From Agrocybe praecox (Eukaryota; Basidiomycota; Agaricomycetes; Agaricales; Agrocybaceae): 64,000 bases of DNA. Positions 22,724-33,025 of the stretch are shown piece after piece; the stretch's first letter is position 1; each line of letters begins with the position of its first letter. Position numbers and translations under genes: made by a program. The stretch covers positions 2,616,501-2,680,500 of the forward strand of contig OZ024848.1 of NCBI GenBank assembly GCA_964017145.1. Reading direction: 5' to 3'. The notes beneath the pieces are model-generated. The model had not been told where the DNA came from, made no database searches, and saw only the letters and a program-made list of their open reading frames with translations.

Positions 22724-23421
22724 CGTGGACCCGTTATGGTAGCGGCTATATTTGTACATAGGGCCTAAAAATGTATGTAATACGAAGAATATAGCTCAAT
22801 GAAAAGATTTGCACGAGCGAAATTTTCATTGCTCAAGATTTGAAATTTTCGGGCCCAAAAATATTGGCCAACCCAAAAAAAATCGCTAAAATTTCAAGGG
22901 GGTACCGGGATTAGAATTCCGGACCGGGGGTATGGTAGTTAGTTGGGCCGAAGGCCTCGAAAAAATAAAATTACACCCCTCTATGTATAGCATATTTGAG
23001 GTACTTATTGGGCTATTTTGGGCCATTCAGTATTTTATATGACATATGTATACCATTATATACCTTTAAAAGTGTGTGTAACATGTTTTTAGGTATTATC
23101 TGCAAAGTACAGCAGGTTTTAGCAAGGCTCTAGTATGGCCCGCCAGTCTTGGGACACAGCCACATGGCATCTATAACACTTGCCGACCACGTGAATTGAT
23201 GCCATCAACCCTAATAAGGCAATTTCTGCTTACGTTAGTTAGTTAGTTGGGAGGATTTTTGGCTTAACAGAAAAATCGACCCCGGGTCATTTTTTTCAAT
23301 GCCGGTACCCCCTTGTAAAATTTCGGAAATATTGTTTTTCGCATGCTTTTAATAAACCGAGTATGTGAACAAAAAATTGGAGCATTCTATCGAGTGGTTC
23401 TCTTGCAAAAAAATCATCTCG
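22724..23421. other. Subterminal region of the transposon with an internal inverted repeat
   Basis: A segment reading aatttcaagggggtaccgg near 22881-22899 recurs in reverse complement near 23302-23322 (ccggtacccccttgtaaaat), with ttagttagttggg variants between. No coding sequence is seen. It may be subterminal binding sites or a small nested element. Confidence 0.5.
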
Positions 23422-23958
23422 ATGCCTCCAAAAAACCGCCATGCAAAGAAGAAAAGGAATATTTCCGGGCTTAAAAACCAAAAGCCTTCAGCAGAAGACA
23501 GCTCAATCGATACGAACATCGCATTGAGCACGATTCCAACACCACAGCTTGACGAGATAAGTGGTGGAAGCACTGATATTGACGAAATTGATGATCAGCC
23601 ACCAAAGGACCTTAAAGATCTTGCCAGCAGCGAGCAAGAGGACGGATCGGACTCTGATTATGAATCCGATGATGAATGGAAGGGCCTAACAAGTCGTGAA
23701 ATTGGCCGGAGGCTGGCAACCCTGTCCTCGCAGATTGATAATGATCTCGAGGCGTGCCCGACTGATGTCATACAGCGCTTTATTAATCGGAGCTGGAGAT
23801 TTATCGATGCATACCGCAAAGGATTAACTGGCGCAGCTGCGGTATGGGCCGTTAAGCAGCAGAAACAACATAGATCGGCCTCGAAGACCGCGCTGGCGTC
23901 GCTTGCATCAGGAAGATCGCACGCCGCTAGAAAGGGTATATATGGTAGAACCTGGTAG
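23422..23958 (+). CDS. Transposon-associated ORF, 178 aa, charged and acidic
   Basis: ATG at 23422 starts MPPKNRHAKKKRNISGLKNQ, a basic N-terminus. An acidic middle (DGSDSDYESDDEW) follows, then LTSREIGRRLATLSSQID and a Gln/Lys/Ala-rich end. From memory, N-termini of this type head proteins encoded by basidiomycete Tc1/mariner-pogo-like elements; this is unverified. No DDE catalytic domain follows; the frame ends at 23958, so it may be the 5' exon of a disrupted gene. It could also be a host-derived gene. It sits 0.7 kb inside the left TIR. Confidence 0.45.
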   Translation: MPPKNRHAKKKRNISGLKNQKPSAEDSSIDTNIALSTIPTPQLDEISGGSTDIDEIDDQPPKDLKDLASSEQEDGSDSDYESDDEWKGLTSREIGRRLATLSSQIDNDLEACPTDVIQRFINRSWRFIDAYRKGLTGAAAVWAVKQQKQHRSASKTALASLASGRSHAARKGIYGRTW

Positions 23959-24484
23959 AAATCGTAGACTATATACGTGTAACATATCTAACTAAATTAT
24001 CATATCATATTTTTCCAGCCTCGCACAGCTTCGCCTCTAGCTCTATCAATTCTACGATTTGCCCTTATCAAGAATCGAACGCCGGGCTTCGTCAAAAAAA
24101 GAGCTATACTTTCCGCTTCACCATCATACCTTGTAATAGAATATCCCATATGTAGACTGTATAGCTACACCTTTCAAATCACTTTACAAAAAGATAAAAT
24201 ACAAGTACTCGTATTCATCCAGGAACTATGTGCTCGCCATTCACAATTCAAAAAGATATGTCTATATGCATCTATCATACCAAACTATCTATTCCTAATA
24301 AACCAAAAAAAAAGAAGATTACAAACGGCTGAGGAGAAAGTTCACGACGACAACGACATAAATAATATCTCCTTGATACTATGCAATCCCCAAAAAAAAA
24401 CCCCTTACAGGGAAATCTACGTTCAAAAACATGAATATGATTCAGAAAAGGGATATGTATTCAATGAACATACCTTTTCATGGT

Positions 24485-25434
24485 CTACGCCAAACGCTGA
24501 AGAGGGGCCAAGGCGTCACGGAGCCTTTTCAAGTCAGCGTGGCTCTGAGCGAGCTCACCCTTGACAGCCTCGAGCTCGGCACGGAGCCTTTCCTTCTCAG
24601 CAGTGAGCTCCCGGTTCGCCTCCTCCACCCTGTCAATGGACTCCTGAGCGCTGGTGACCAATGCGGAACCCAATATTTGGCATTCATCGTCGAGTCGAGC
24701 CTCTTGCCGCATCCCTGCTCGCAGGTCATGAACAAGGTCGTGGATAGCCGACTCGAATGCTACCACAGCCTGGCTAGCAGGTTGAAGTGGGAGGTTTTCT
24801 ATGCACATCAGGGATAATTAGTCTAGTGGAAAGATAATCTTTAGCTGGCGACAGGCGTACCTTGGTTTGCCTCATCTTTTTCCTCATGCATTACCGCCCT
24901 GCCCTTGCCCTTTCCCTCATACTCGGGCTCAGGCTCCTGATCAACCATCACCTCATCCGAGGTGATACTAATAACATCGGCATCGCTCACCTGTTCCATG
25001 GCTTCCTGAGCGTGGGTGCATGAGCCGCACACTGCTGCACTGCTGCTGCTCGCTACTGGGGTGTCGCTTGAGTCCGCATATGGGGCATAGAACATTGATG
25101 GGCCCGCCTGGTGATCTGGAGAAGAGTCTAAAAGACTCATGAGACTATCCCATAAACCCGTGAATAAGAGTTGGGAATGGTGGATATAAAGCAGTACTCA
25201 CTGTCCTGTACGCTCTCGTGCCAGCGCTGCAGACTGACGACGTCCACGCGCAGGAGGGGACATAAAAACCTTGCCTTGGAGTCCACGCGAGACATGGAAT
25301 TCATCTGTGGCAGGCCCCAAGTTCTTTGGGCGAGGTACAGCCCGTGTGGCAAGGCGGGGAGGGGGAGGCACCTTGGGTCCACGGTATGCAGCATCGAGAG
25401 TCTTCAGTTTCTTTTGAGAGATAGAACGAACCAT
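24485..25434 (-). CDS. Transposon accessory gene, 276 aa, C-terminal coiled coil
   Basis: Three exons, 25202-25434, 24861-25144 and 24485-24798, join in frame to 276 residues. The first part (MVRSISQKKLKTLDAAYRGP) is basic and Pro-rich. The middle is Ser-rich and then acidic (ADVISITSDEVMVDQEPEPE) with a CGSC pair. The last ~100 residues form a heptad-like coiled coil (EEANRELTAEKERLRAELEA). No family is recognised. It lies downstream of the transposase on the same strand, inside the element, so a role as a transposition accessory or captured host gene is inferred only from position. Confidence 0.6.
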
Positions 25435-25503
25435 TGTGTTGAGGATGATAGGTTGTTGTGGTTTGAGAATGAGATGGGACGGGCAAAGACTGCTGAAAAT
25501 TTA

Positions 25504-25655
25504 GGTTTATATAGTGAGCGCATGATCATTGGGACAACATTACTGCGTTACTTACCAAAAAAAAATTTCTGTCGTCTCCAACACCCCATTCCTGCAAAAA
25601 AAAAAATGAGCACTCGATCATGGGGACAACATTACTGCGCTACTTACCACTTTAG
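25504..25655. repeat. Short direct repeat upstream of the accessory gene
   Basis: A block of about 35 bases ending gggacaacattactgcg(c/t)tactta occurs at about 25521-25556 and again at about 25614-25648, separated by an A-rich segment. It looks like a small tandem duplication in the promoter of the minus-strand accessory gene. Confidence 0.55.
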
Positions 25656-25917
25656 TCTGTGGCCTTCTAGGCACCATTTTCTCAGCAAAGAACATTGGGT
25701 GTACTACAGGAAGTAGCCAGGGAGACGAAGAAGGCTAAGGAAGTGGCAGAGACGAGGAAGTTTCAGTAGTGACAGCCCATGATGATGGAGGTTGGGTTGA
25801 AAGAGTGACGGAGATCGGACTTTGAACTTTCACGCTGTCCAATCCTTATTCTCACACCGTGAAATCTTATCAGCAAAGATTGACTGCGATGCAAATTAGA
25901 TATTATTTACTAGTAAT

Positions 25918-28900
25918 TTACGTGTATAATACTTCATGAATATGACTGTCCGTGTATTGATTTACGTAGAATCCGGTGAAGGCATCAAGTGAATATTGAT
26001 GGTCAAAATTAGCAGGCAGGAATGACTTTCCGAATACTGGCACCAAATGTACTGCCCTCAGAAAAGAGTCCAAATGTATAACAGCCATATGACGTCTCCC
26101 ACCAGCCTGGATATCTGGTTTGATACGCCACATCCCTGTTACACTATCCTTTGCTCGGCCGACCTTTGAGAACCATTCAACCAACGCGCAGGGATATACG
26201 ATGCCATGATACTTGAACGAGAAGAACAATTGAACTCGAACAACGTTCATACCATGCAATCCTGGTTTTGTTTCATCTTCAACGACCAACGCACAATCAC
26301 GTCGTGGAGCCTTCTTCCTCCAGGATGGGCAGGACCTGATCCGCTCACGACATTGACCTCGAATTCCACATTCGTCACTTGGAGAATAGAACGTTGCAAT
26401 GGCCGAATGGAAGATGGAGACTGGGCTGGTGATTCGTGGACAGTCCTCAAGATCGATGTGATGTTCATCTTCGTGGATAGATGAATTTGAAGTAAGCTGT
26501 TCGTACAAAAATCTTCGTGTCAACTCGGCTAATGTGGGATGTCCGACATAAATAGCAAGATCCTCTAGTCGACGGGGATAATTGCGTACTAGAATATTGT
26601 GAATTACTGTACTTTTGCCAATAAAACATCTGTGGTACTTACTGCGTGTACGTGCTAGGACCACGTTTCCCTCGACTAGCTCAATTTTCCTGGGCATTGA
26701 CGGGGTGGCCAGGTTGTCGGAATCAAGATCTTGGCCTTCTTCATCAACATTTTGAACATATATGGTGCGAGGGACAACTGTGTCAGGGAGGGCAGGCGGC
26801 TTCATGCTGTCCAGAGGTATCATTCCCCGTTCTATAAAATCCATGCGGGCTGCATGCAATTTGTCTAGACGTTCGTTGGTAACTAGCATCTGCCGCAGAG
26901 CTTCATAGTGGTTTGACCGCCTCCATGGCTTCTTCACTGCGGTAATATGTCGTGATTCAGTGATGGAAGAACAAATTCCATTGGGAGAACCAAAGTCCTG
27001 CATCATAGGGTGGTAATGAGATAGCGCATGTTGCCGAGGCAGGGAAAATCCAGTGGGGCGTACACCAGTTGTGCGAAATATCTCGCGAAGCTGGTAAAAC
27101 TTCGATAGAGCAGCATCAAAAAGTTTCAGGCTGGACTCAGTGATTTCGGCGCGTCGTGCAATATAATAGACATCCAGGAAGGCACCTATTGCCTGAACCA
27201 TCTGGTCCGGCACATGTCCTGCTATGGCAGCCAGATAAACCTTCATCAACGCCTTGGAGTCCTTGCCCGTCCACTGCTTAAATCTTCGGCCCTCATAAAA
27301 ATGGCGAAGGTTGGGAAATAGTGGTGTAGCATTGATGCGGCGGTCAATGTCGTCCAAGATTTCATTTCCACGCGCTTCGCCATGATGTAAGACAAGATAT
27401 TGACACACCCACGTCACCAAGTGATCCTTGAATGTGCCTTTGATAAGTTGGTGTAACAAGTCAGGAGTCAGGATTTTGTGAATATCAGCTCGAGGGAAGT
27501 AGTGTGTAAATGGCTAGTCATCGAAACATCAGATTTTGAAAAACAGAATAATACTAAATCACTCACTGTAATGTCGTCATCAATTCCATATTCAAACCAG
27601 AGGACTTTCGAGTCCAAATTGGCTATCAGTTCTTCATGAAGAGCCCGAGTTCGTGGTCCACGAGGTCCGTCAAGATCTGACGACAGAGCAGTACACCTAA
27701 TCCGTTACATGTTAGCAATTAGTATGGGACGAATTAAACATTATCATTACTCACTTCGGACACCACGCTTGGACAGTTCCAGCAAGGTATACTTGCTCAG
27801 GGTAGTCCGCAATAAAAGCTGCCAGGTCAAATATAACACGCCGATAGTGTCCATCTGGGCAGCGTAACACGACAGGCTTTGACATTGAAGGAATCAGCGG
27901 CTCTAGGATTGCAGCCAGAGATGCATGATATAATTGACGTTTAAATTTGCGATACGCGGGATCGTTGTCATATTTTCGGTCACCTTTGTACCAAAGAGAG
28001 CTGTGAATACACTGTCGTTCAGTGGAGAGAAAGCTGACTCACTTTTAGGAATAGCCAAAAAAGCTATGGGTACAACACCATGCCGATGACCGCGGCGAAC
28101 AGTATTGTGCATGTTCCCGATGGACATGTAGAGCGGATGGTATTCAATATGACCTGTGGCCACGGAGACAGTCGTCTTGTCTGCGCCCAGAATAACAGGG
28201 CAATAAGTAGCGCCCTCGGTTGAAGGGTCCTCCTCATATATGGTCGTCTGTATTGAATTTAGAATAGATAGTTTAATTAAGATATAATTTGAACACTTAC
28301 TGCGTGTCGCCATGAGAAGTTTCCAGACATGAATTCATTCCAGCATCGTTCGCGCGTATCATTGAGCTCGATGTAGGGGGCGTATTCAAATTGCCCACTA
28401 AAATCGGGGTTGTCGAACATGTTGGCGAGAACAACCCTTGGATCTCAGTAGCAAACCTCATAATCTTTGAGTTGCCACAAAGGTGGGTTGGGTCCAATTT
28501 CACCAGCGTATGATGTAGCAAAGCTTTGCCATGGGGCACTGCCGTGTTCGATAGCGTCAATAGCGTCGTAAAGGTGTTGGTGGGAGTCAAAAGGCGGTAC
28601 CTCTGTGCTTTGATCCTCGCCGCTGCACTCACAGCCACTTCCTGAACCCCAGATATCCATCAACTCATCAATATCTCCTCCAGAGACCTCCGTTTTGTGG
28701 TAAAGCCAGTGGCCCAAGCGAAATTGGCGCTTATTTTCGAAAGGGTACCAATCCCCTGGTAGTTTCTCGTTACGTGGTTTCGGAATATGATCAGCGTCCA
28801 CAGGATTTCCATGTTCATCACAAGGCAGCCCTAACATTGAGTAATTATCAGCTTCACGTAAATACAAAACACGAAATACGCGTAACACAATACACGTAGA

Positions 28901-29192
28901 AAAACTTACCTGTGAGATGAGGATGGAATATACGCTGCCGTCTCCCACTGTTTTCCACTGGTGTTTCTTCTGGTTCGACTGCCTCCTGCTCCATGGCAGG
29001 AAAAAAAGGAAGATTGTGGAAAGGCTGATCTTTCACTGTGCTTGAAGATTCGCCTTGAACCGGGGCCACATTATGCAAATTGTTGTTTATATGGCAAGTC
29101 CGGACGTGACTAGTCCTTCCTCCCTGACTTCGAAAGCGAGCGTTACAGCCGTGATTTTTGTAAGGACAAGTAAATTTGTATATGCCGACCAT
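25918..29192 (-). CDS. Plavaka-type (CACTA-like) transposase with N-terminal C2H2 zinc finger
   Basis: Multi-exon gene read from 29192 to 25918. Exon 1 has a C2H2 finger (FTCPYKNHGCNARFRSQGGR, then TSHVRTCH), as is usual in Plavaka transposases. Following exons give GLPCDEHGNPVDADHIPKPR, PPFDSHQHLYDAIDAIEHG, LGADKTTVSVATGHIEYHP, PLYMSIGNMHNTVRRGHRHG, PFTHYFPRADIHKILTPDLL and the long last block DLLHQLIKGTFKDHLVTW, FYEGRRFKQWTGKDSKALMK, FRTTGVRPTGFSLPRQHALS and SSITESRHITAVKKPWRRSN, all hallmarks of the family. No stop interrupts the blocks I traced. The C-terminal ~200 residues are less conserved. It is divergently transcribed from the gene at 29383. Confidence 0.9.
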
Positions 29193-29382
29193 AGTGAGGT
29201 GTAAAAAAAATTGTATTGTATTGATAATTGACTCGGAGTCCAGGAGTTGTATAGTTGAATGTGGCTGTATTTACGGAAGCAAATCAGTCGCGGAGGGCTT
29301 TGCAAAACAAAGCGGTACACACCAAAAAAATTCTTTCCTTTCCTCTTGACACCTCTGTTTCCTCTCGACACCTCTATACAGC
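29193..29382. promoter_or_regulatory. Shared divergent promoter region inside the transposon
   Basis: Only 190 bases separate the start codons of the minus-strand transposase (29192) and the plus-strand accessory gene (29383), so both must share this region. Confidence 0.5.
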
Positions 29383-32313
29383 ATGCCCAGTCGTCCTGTT
29401 CGACAGGCTGTGGCCCAACGCCTACCTACTCAGATGCTAGCTGGGATGGATAAGTCTCGGAGAACGTCAGGACAGGTCAAACTCGACAAAGAAGCGGCCG
29501 CTGAACTCACCAACGCTGAAGAAAAAGCTATCGCCCAGGAGCTGAAAAAGAAGCAACGTCAAATTGCAGAGACAGAAGATTCAGTTCGTCGTGAGGAATT
29601 GGCGCTGGCAAAAGCGGCGGTTCGTCCTGACTTGGCTATGAAAAAAGTGTCCAAGGATCCAGAGGTAAGTATCTAACGCAAGTTATCAATTACTTGACTC
29701 ACCTGGGACTGCAGCCAGCTATTCCTACTGCGCTATTCAATAGGACGGCAGAGAAAATCGACAAGTCAGATGAATCTGTCGGCAATGAGTCAATCGGAGA
29801 CCATGCATCCCCTGCAGAGGCGACGCTGACACCTGTATTACGGGTACGTCAAAAAGTAAGTGCTATTATCTCTCTGGCAGAGTCACAACGCACCTTGATT
29901 GAAAAACATGGTTCTTCGGTCGCTAGCGAGTACTTCCCGAGGAGTGGACAACACCATTCCTGGGCAGTGACCCCGAAGATTTCAATGGCCCGCATCCACA
30001 GTCACCATACTATGACGAGTACAGTGTCGGCTCCGGATCCGACGACAATTATATTCCACCGGCAGGTCAGGAAGGTCACAAGTCGGCAGCCGAGTTGAGT
30101 GTTTCCAGTATTCATAATGGTCACAGATCACACAACGAAGAAGATGAAAGCAGCGATGAAAATATGGACATAGAGTATGAGAAGGTGAGAGTCAATTCCA
30201 AAGAGTCAATTCCAAATGATACGAACACATTGTTTACTCACCGTCTTTACCGGTTTTGATGTCGTTAGGTAATCACATCAGTGCCAGCCCAAACTCAACA
30301 TGACCGAGTGAAACGCGCTTATCAACAAACAAACTTTGTATGTCCTCACCCTCTCGAGTCTCAATTCTCAATTCAACGTTTATCTCATTCTACTGACGCG
30401 AAGAAATCCCAGAAACCAGCGCCTTTGAGTGATACCCAAGAGGAGAGTCACCATCATGAAGACTCCGATGGTGGCTCCTCTGAGGGTTTCATGCCTTTCA
30501 AAGTCACCAAAAAACCCAAGCCCAAACCTGTGAGTAACTTTCATGTTGGCTATTCGACGACGCTCATAGGGAATACATCAGAAAGGAGCCACTACAAAAG
30601 AAACTACTACATTTCGACAAGTGATAAGCAGCCAAAGGTCCACGGCCGCCAACACTGCGCCAGGCTATGCGAACAAGAAACGCAAGGCATCGGATGTGGA
30701 AAATGTTCAGTCAGAAAAGTGGGTTAATTTTTATTATTACCTCTCACTGTTACGCTAATCCTATCTATTTTCAAGCGCGGAGAAGATACAAAAACGCGCT
30801 GAGCCAGGCGGGTTGCTTGATAGTTGGAAGGCGAAACTCAGTAACGACAAGAAAATATTGATTGCGAGTAAGTCGTCTACCTGGATTGTTTAGTTATGGG
30901 CTTACAAACCATTGATTAGATCGCAATATCGCCAACGCCGCGGCTCGTCAAGTAAGACCACACGAGAGCGATAACGATGACGAACGGGATCCTCAGGAAT
31001 ACGCGGGTGGGGTATTCGACGGCGACGAACCAAGAGAGACCATCTATATGGCTGGGCATGCGCGAAAGACGAAGCAGCAGGGTACTGGCTCCGAGAATAA
31101 GGTGCGTTTGTAGCAGAGCTTCCGCATACTATTGATTCGATGAGGATTCCGTGTGCTAGGGCAAAGCTCTGTCGGTTAAAATCACCAAACCAACTGGCGT
31201 TGAACCCGCCGTGCGTGGACGGCGACCTAGGAAGGTCAAGTATAGCACGAACTGTCTCCCTTTCCCTGCGAAAAATGCCATGCTGCACTTCCAAACATGG
31301 AGACGTACCTTCAAGCCGAGCATTATCGAGTATGCTGGAAATGCCTTGGACCCATTTGGCACGAACGCCGTCCTTGAAGCTCCGGCCATTAGTCTTTGGA
31401 ACGAAATATATGCCAACTTGAGCAGTGCTGTGGACGAGGGTTCAGAGGGCAGAGCGGCGCTTATTCAAGTGGTAAGTGTCTCATTTTGTGGCAAATGTAT
31501 GATCTCAACTTGACCCGATTTTCTTAGTCTAGTGACTTGGTCATTGGCTGGCGCAGCAGTATGGGGAAGGAGGGAATCAACATCGTCATCCAATCACTAC
31601 TCAAGGAAGGGATACAGGCTGACCAGGCTGTCGAGGTGTCAACCTACCTTCTACGCGACCTTCGGTTTGTTTACGAGTCACCGGATAATGTGGTAAGTCC
31701 CCCATTGTCACTACATTACCACGATATGACAACTCTTTGGCAGGATGATAAAGGAGCCTTCCGTTCGTCTCTAGTGGCTCAAGCGTTCGCACTCTACCTC
31801 AAGCACGTCAAGCGAAGCGTTAGACTGGACGAGATGGACTATAGTCGACCGGTGGGAGCCCTTGGAGTAGCCACGGCAGTTGTAAGTTAATTTTTTCCCT
31901 TACTTTCGTCTGTTTCTTTTTGTTGATAAATGTTACTGCCACAAAAGATTGAGCGTGGTCTCGAATTATTGAAATCTGGAAAGATCAAACTCGACCTTGC
32001 ACCGACCGGGTTCGTGGATAGCAACGGCAAACGCAAGATTGCTGATTATCATCCGTACGCCGATGCGCACTGGGGAGCAAAAACTCGTGGCTGGACCGCT
32101 TCGGCGAGTCGTCTATCTGACGACAAATGGGATCTCATTCGACAAGCAGCGTTGGCATATATGGATGCTGATGACATGAACGAGGGTGAAGAGGATGGAA
32201 TAGATAACGGTGATGTCGACCCAAGAGCGTTCATTGAGATTTGGTACGTATATTCAGTCGTCTCCGAGCAATTGCTAGTATTGTGGCTGACATGTATTCT
32301 TCGTGCATGGTAG
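29383..32313 (+). CDS. Large multi-exon accessory protein of the transposon (unknown, DUF6532-like end?)
   Basis: Ten or so exons. Exon 1 (29383-29664) is a charged helix-rich segment (ELTNAEEKAIAQELKKKQRQ). The middle is low-complexity and acidic with short basic blocks (NKKRKASDVENVQSEK, VRGRRPRKVKYST) that look like nuclear signals. The C-terminal ~300 residues form a compact domain: FKPSIIEYAGNALDPFG, IGWRSSMGKEGINIVIQSLL, DDKGAFRSSLVAQAFALYLK, PVGALGVATAV and ADAHWGAKTRGW. The layout recalls uncharacterised Agaricomycete proteins (DUF6532-like), unverified. The last splice is uncertain: the frame ends within a few codons after DPRAFIEI in either reading. Exons stay open, so the gene is not obviously decayed. 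Confidence 0.6.
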
Positions 32314-32904
32314 AATGAATATTTGGGATGGTGTGGGCTAGAATATCTATTGAATTTCATGTTTCTACCAACGTACAATGTGGATTCGTAGATTATATAG
32401 TACTAAATGCAGCCATTTGTACATCACAGAACCGCGTTGGAAAAGATGCCTAACTAATACGATAGAAACAGAATTCAACCTATATCTATGAGAAAAGCTA
32501 CATACATGAGGCTCAGTAAAATTATTTAAAAAGGTAGAACTATCAAATTGCATGCACACAGCTTGTGGATAAAATAGATATGCCTAACCTCGAAGATAGG
32601 ATTGGACATGTCAAGATATTCCTATGTCGCGCGCTAGGATGGTAGGATTGATGGGTTACATAATCCTACCATTTCTAGCGGTTTGCGATCTTCCTGATGT
32701 GAGGCTGCTGCTGATTAATGATTGATCGTAGCGAGTACGCCGACTTAGCCGAGCTAAATTAGGTGCGGGCGAAGGGCAAAAAAAATTGGCCACGCTATTT
32801 TGTCGTGGGAATATTATGAAAATATCATTTTTAGGCTCTATTCATTTTTCTGAGTTCATATCTGTCATCAGATTCTTACTAAAATAAATATTTCCGGAGA
32901 TATT
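32314..32904. other. Right subterminal region of the transposon
   Basis: No gene is seen. It contains an 11-base perfect hairpin stem (atggtaggatt ... aatcctaccat) near 32639-32672. Confidence 0.5.
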
Positions 32905-32934
32905 AAAATTGTCGCTTTCGTCTGTCCTCAACTG
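32905..32934 (-). repeat. Right terminal inverted repeat
   Basis: Perfect reverse complement of 22694-22723; followed by the TA duplicate at 32935-32936 and then host sequence ttcgtagcctgtc. Confidence 0.95.
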
Positions 32935-33025
32935 TATTCGTAGCCTGTCAAAAACTGGTGCGTGTGAGCAATAATTTATTTCCCTTCGTCATAGCAGTCA
33001 CCTTCTTGTATGGCTAGTTATCCAT

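Larger units (their letters stand above)
22692..32936. mobile_element. 10.24-kb DNA transposon with 30-bp TIRs and TA target duplication
   Basis: Perfect 30-bp inverted repeats at 22694-22723 and 32905-32934 begin CAGTTGAGGACAG and are each flanked by TA (22692-22693 and 32935-32936). Removing 22694-32936 restores the sequence cttgTAttcgtagcctgtca, which is found uninterrupted in the paralogous region at about 58935-58955 (reverse strand) and in slightly different form at 42405-42420 and 46975-46985. Inside are a short ORF (23422-23958), a coiled-coil gene, a Plavaka-like transposase and a divergent accessory gene. TA duplication and CAG ends are typical of Tc1/mariner-pogo elements; whether the Plavaka genes belong to this element or are nested in it is unresolved. 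Confidence 0.88.

Noticed and set aside
24040..24130. Possible tRNA on the minus strand (gttcgattc-like B box)
   Set aside because: No matching A box or acceptor stem could be paired.
25918..27459. Transposase first considered as KDZ-type
   Set aside because: The blocks LLHQLIKGTFKDH, GRRFKQWTGKDSKALMK and SSITESRHI, plus the N-terminal C2H2 finger, fit Plavaka instead; no CxC cluster is present.
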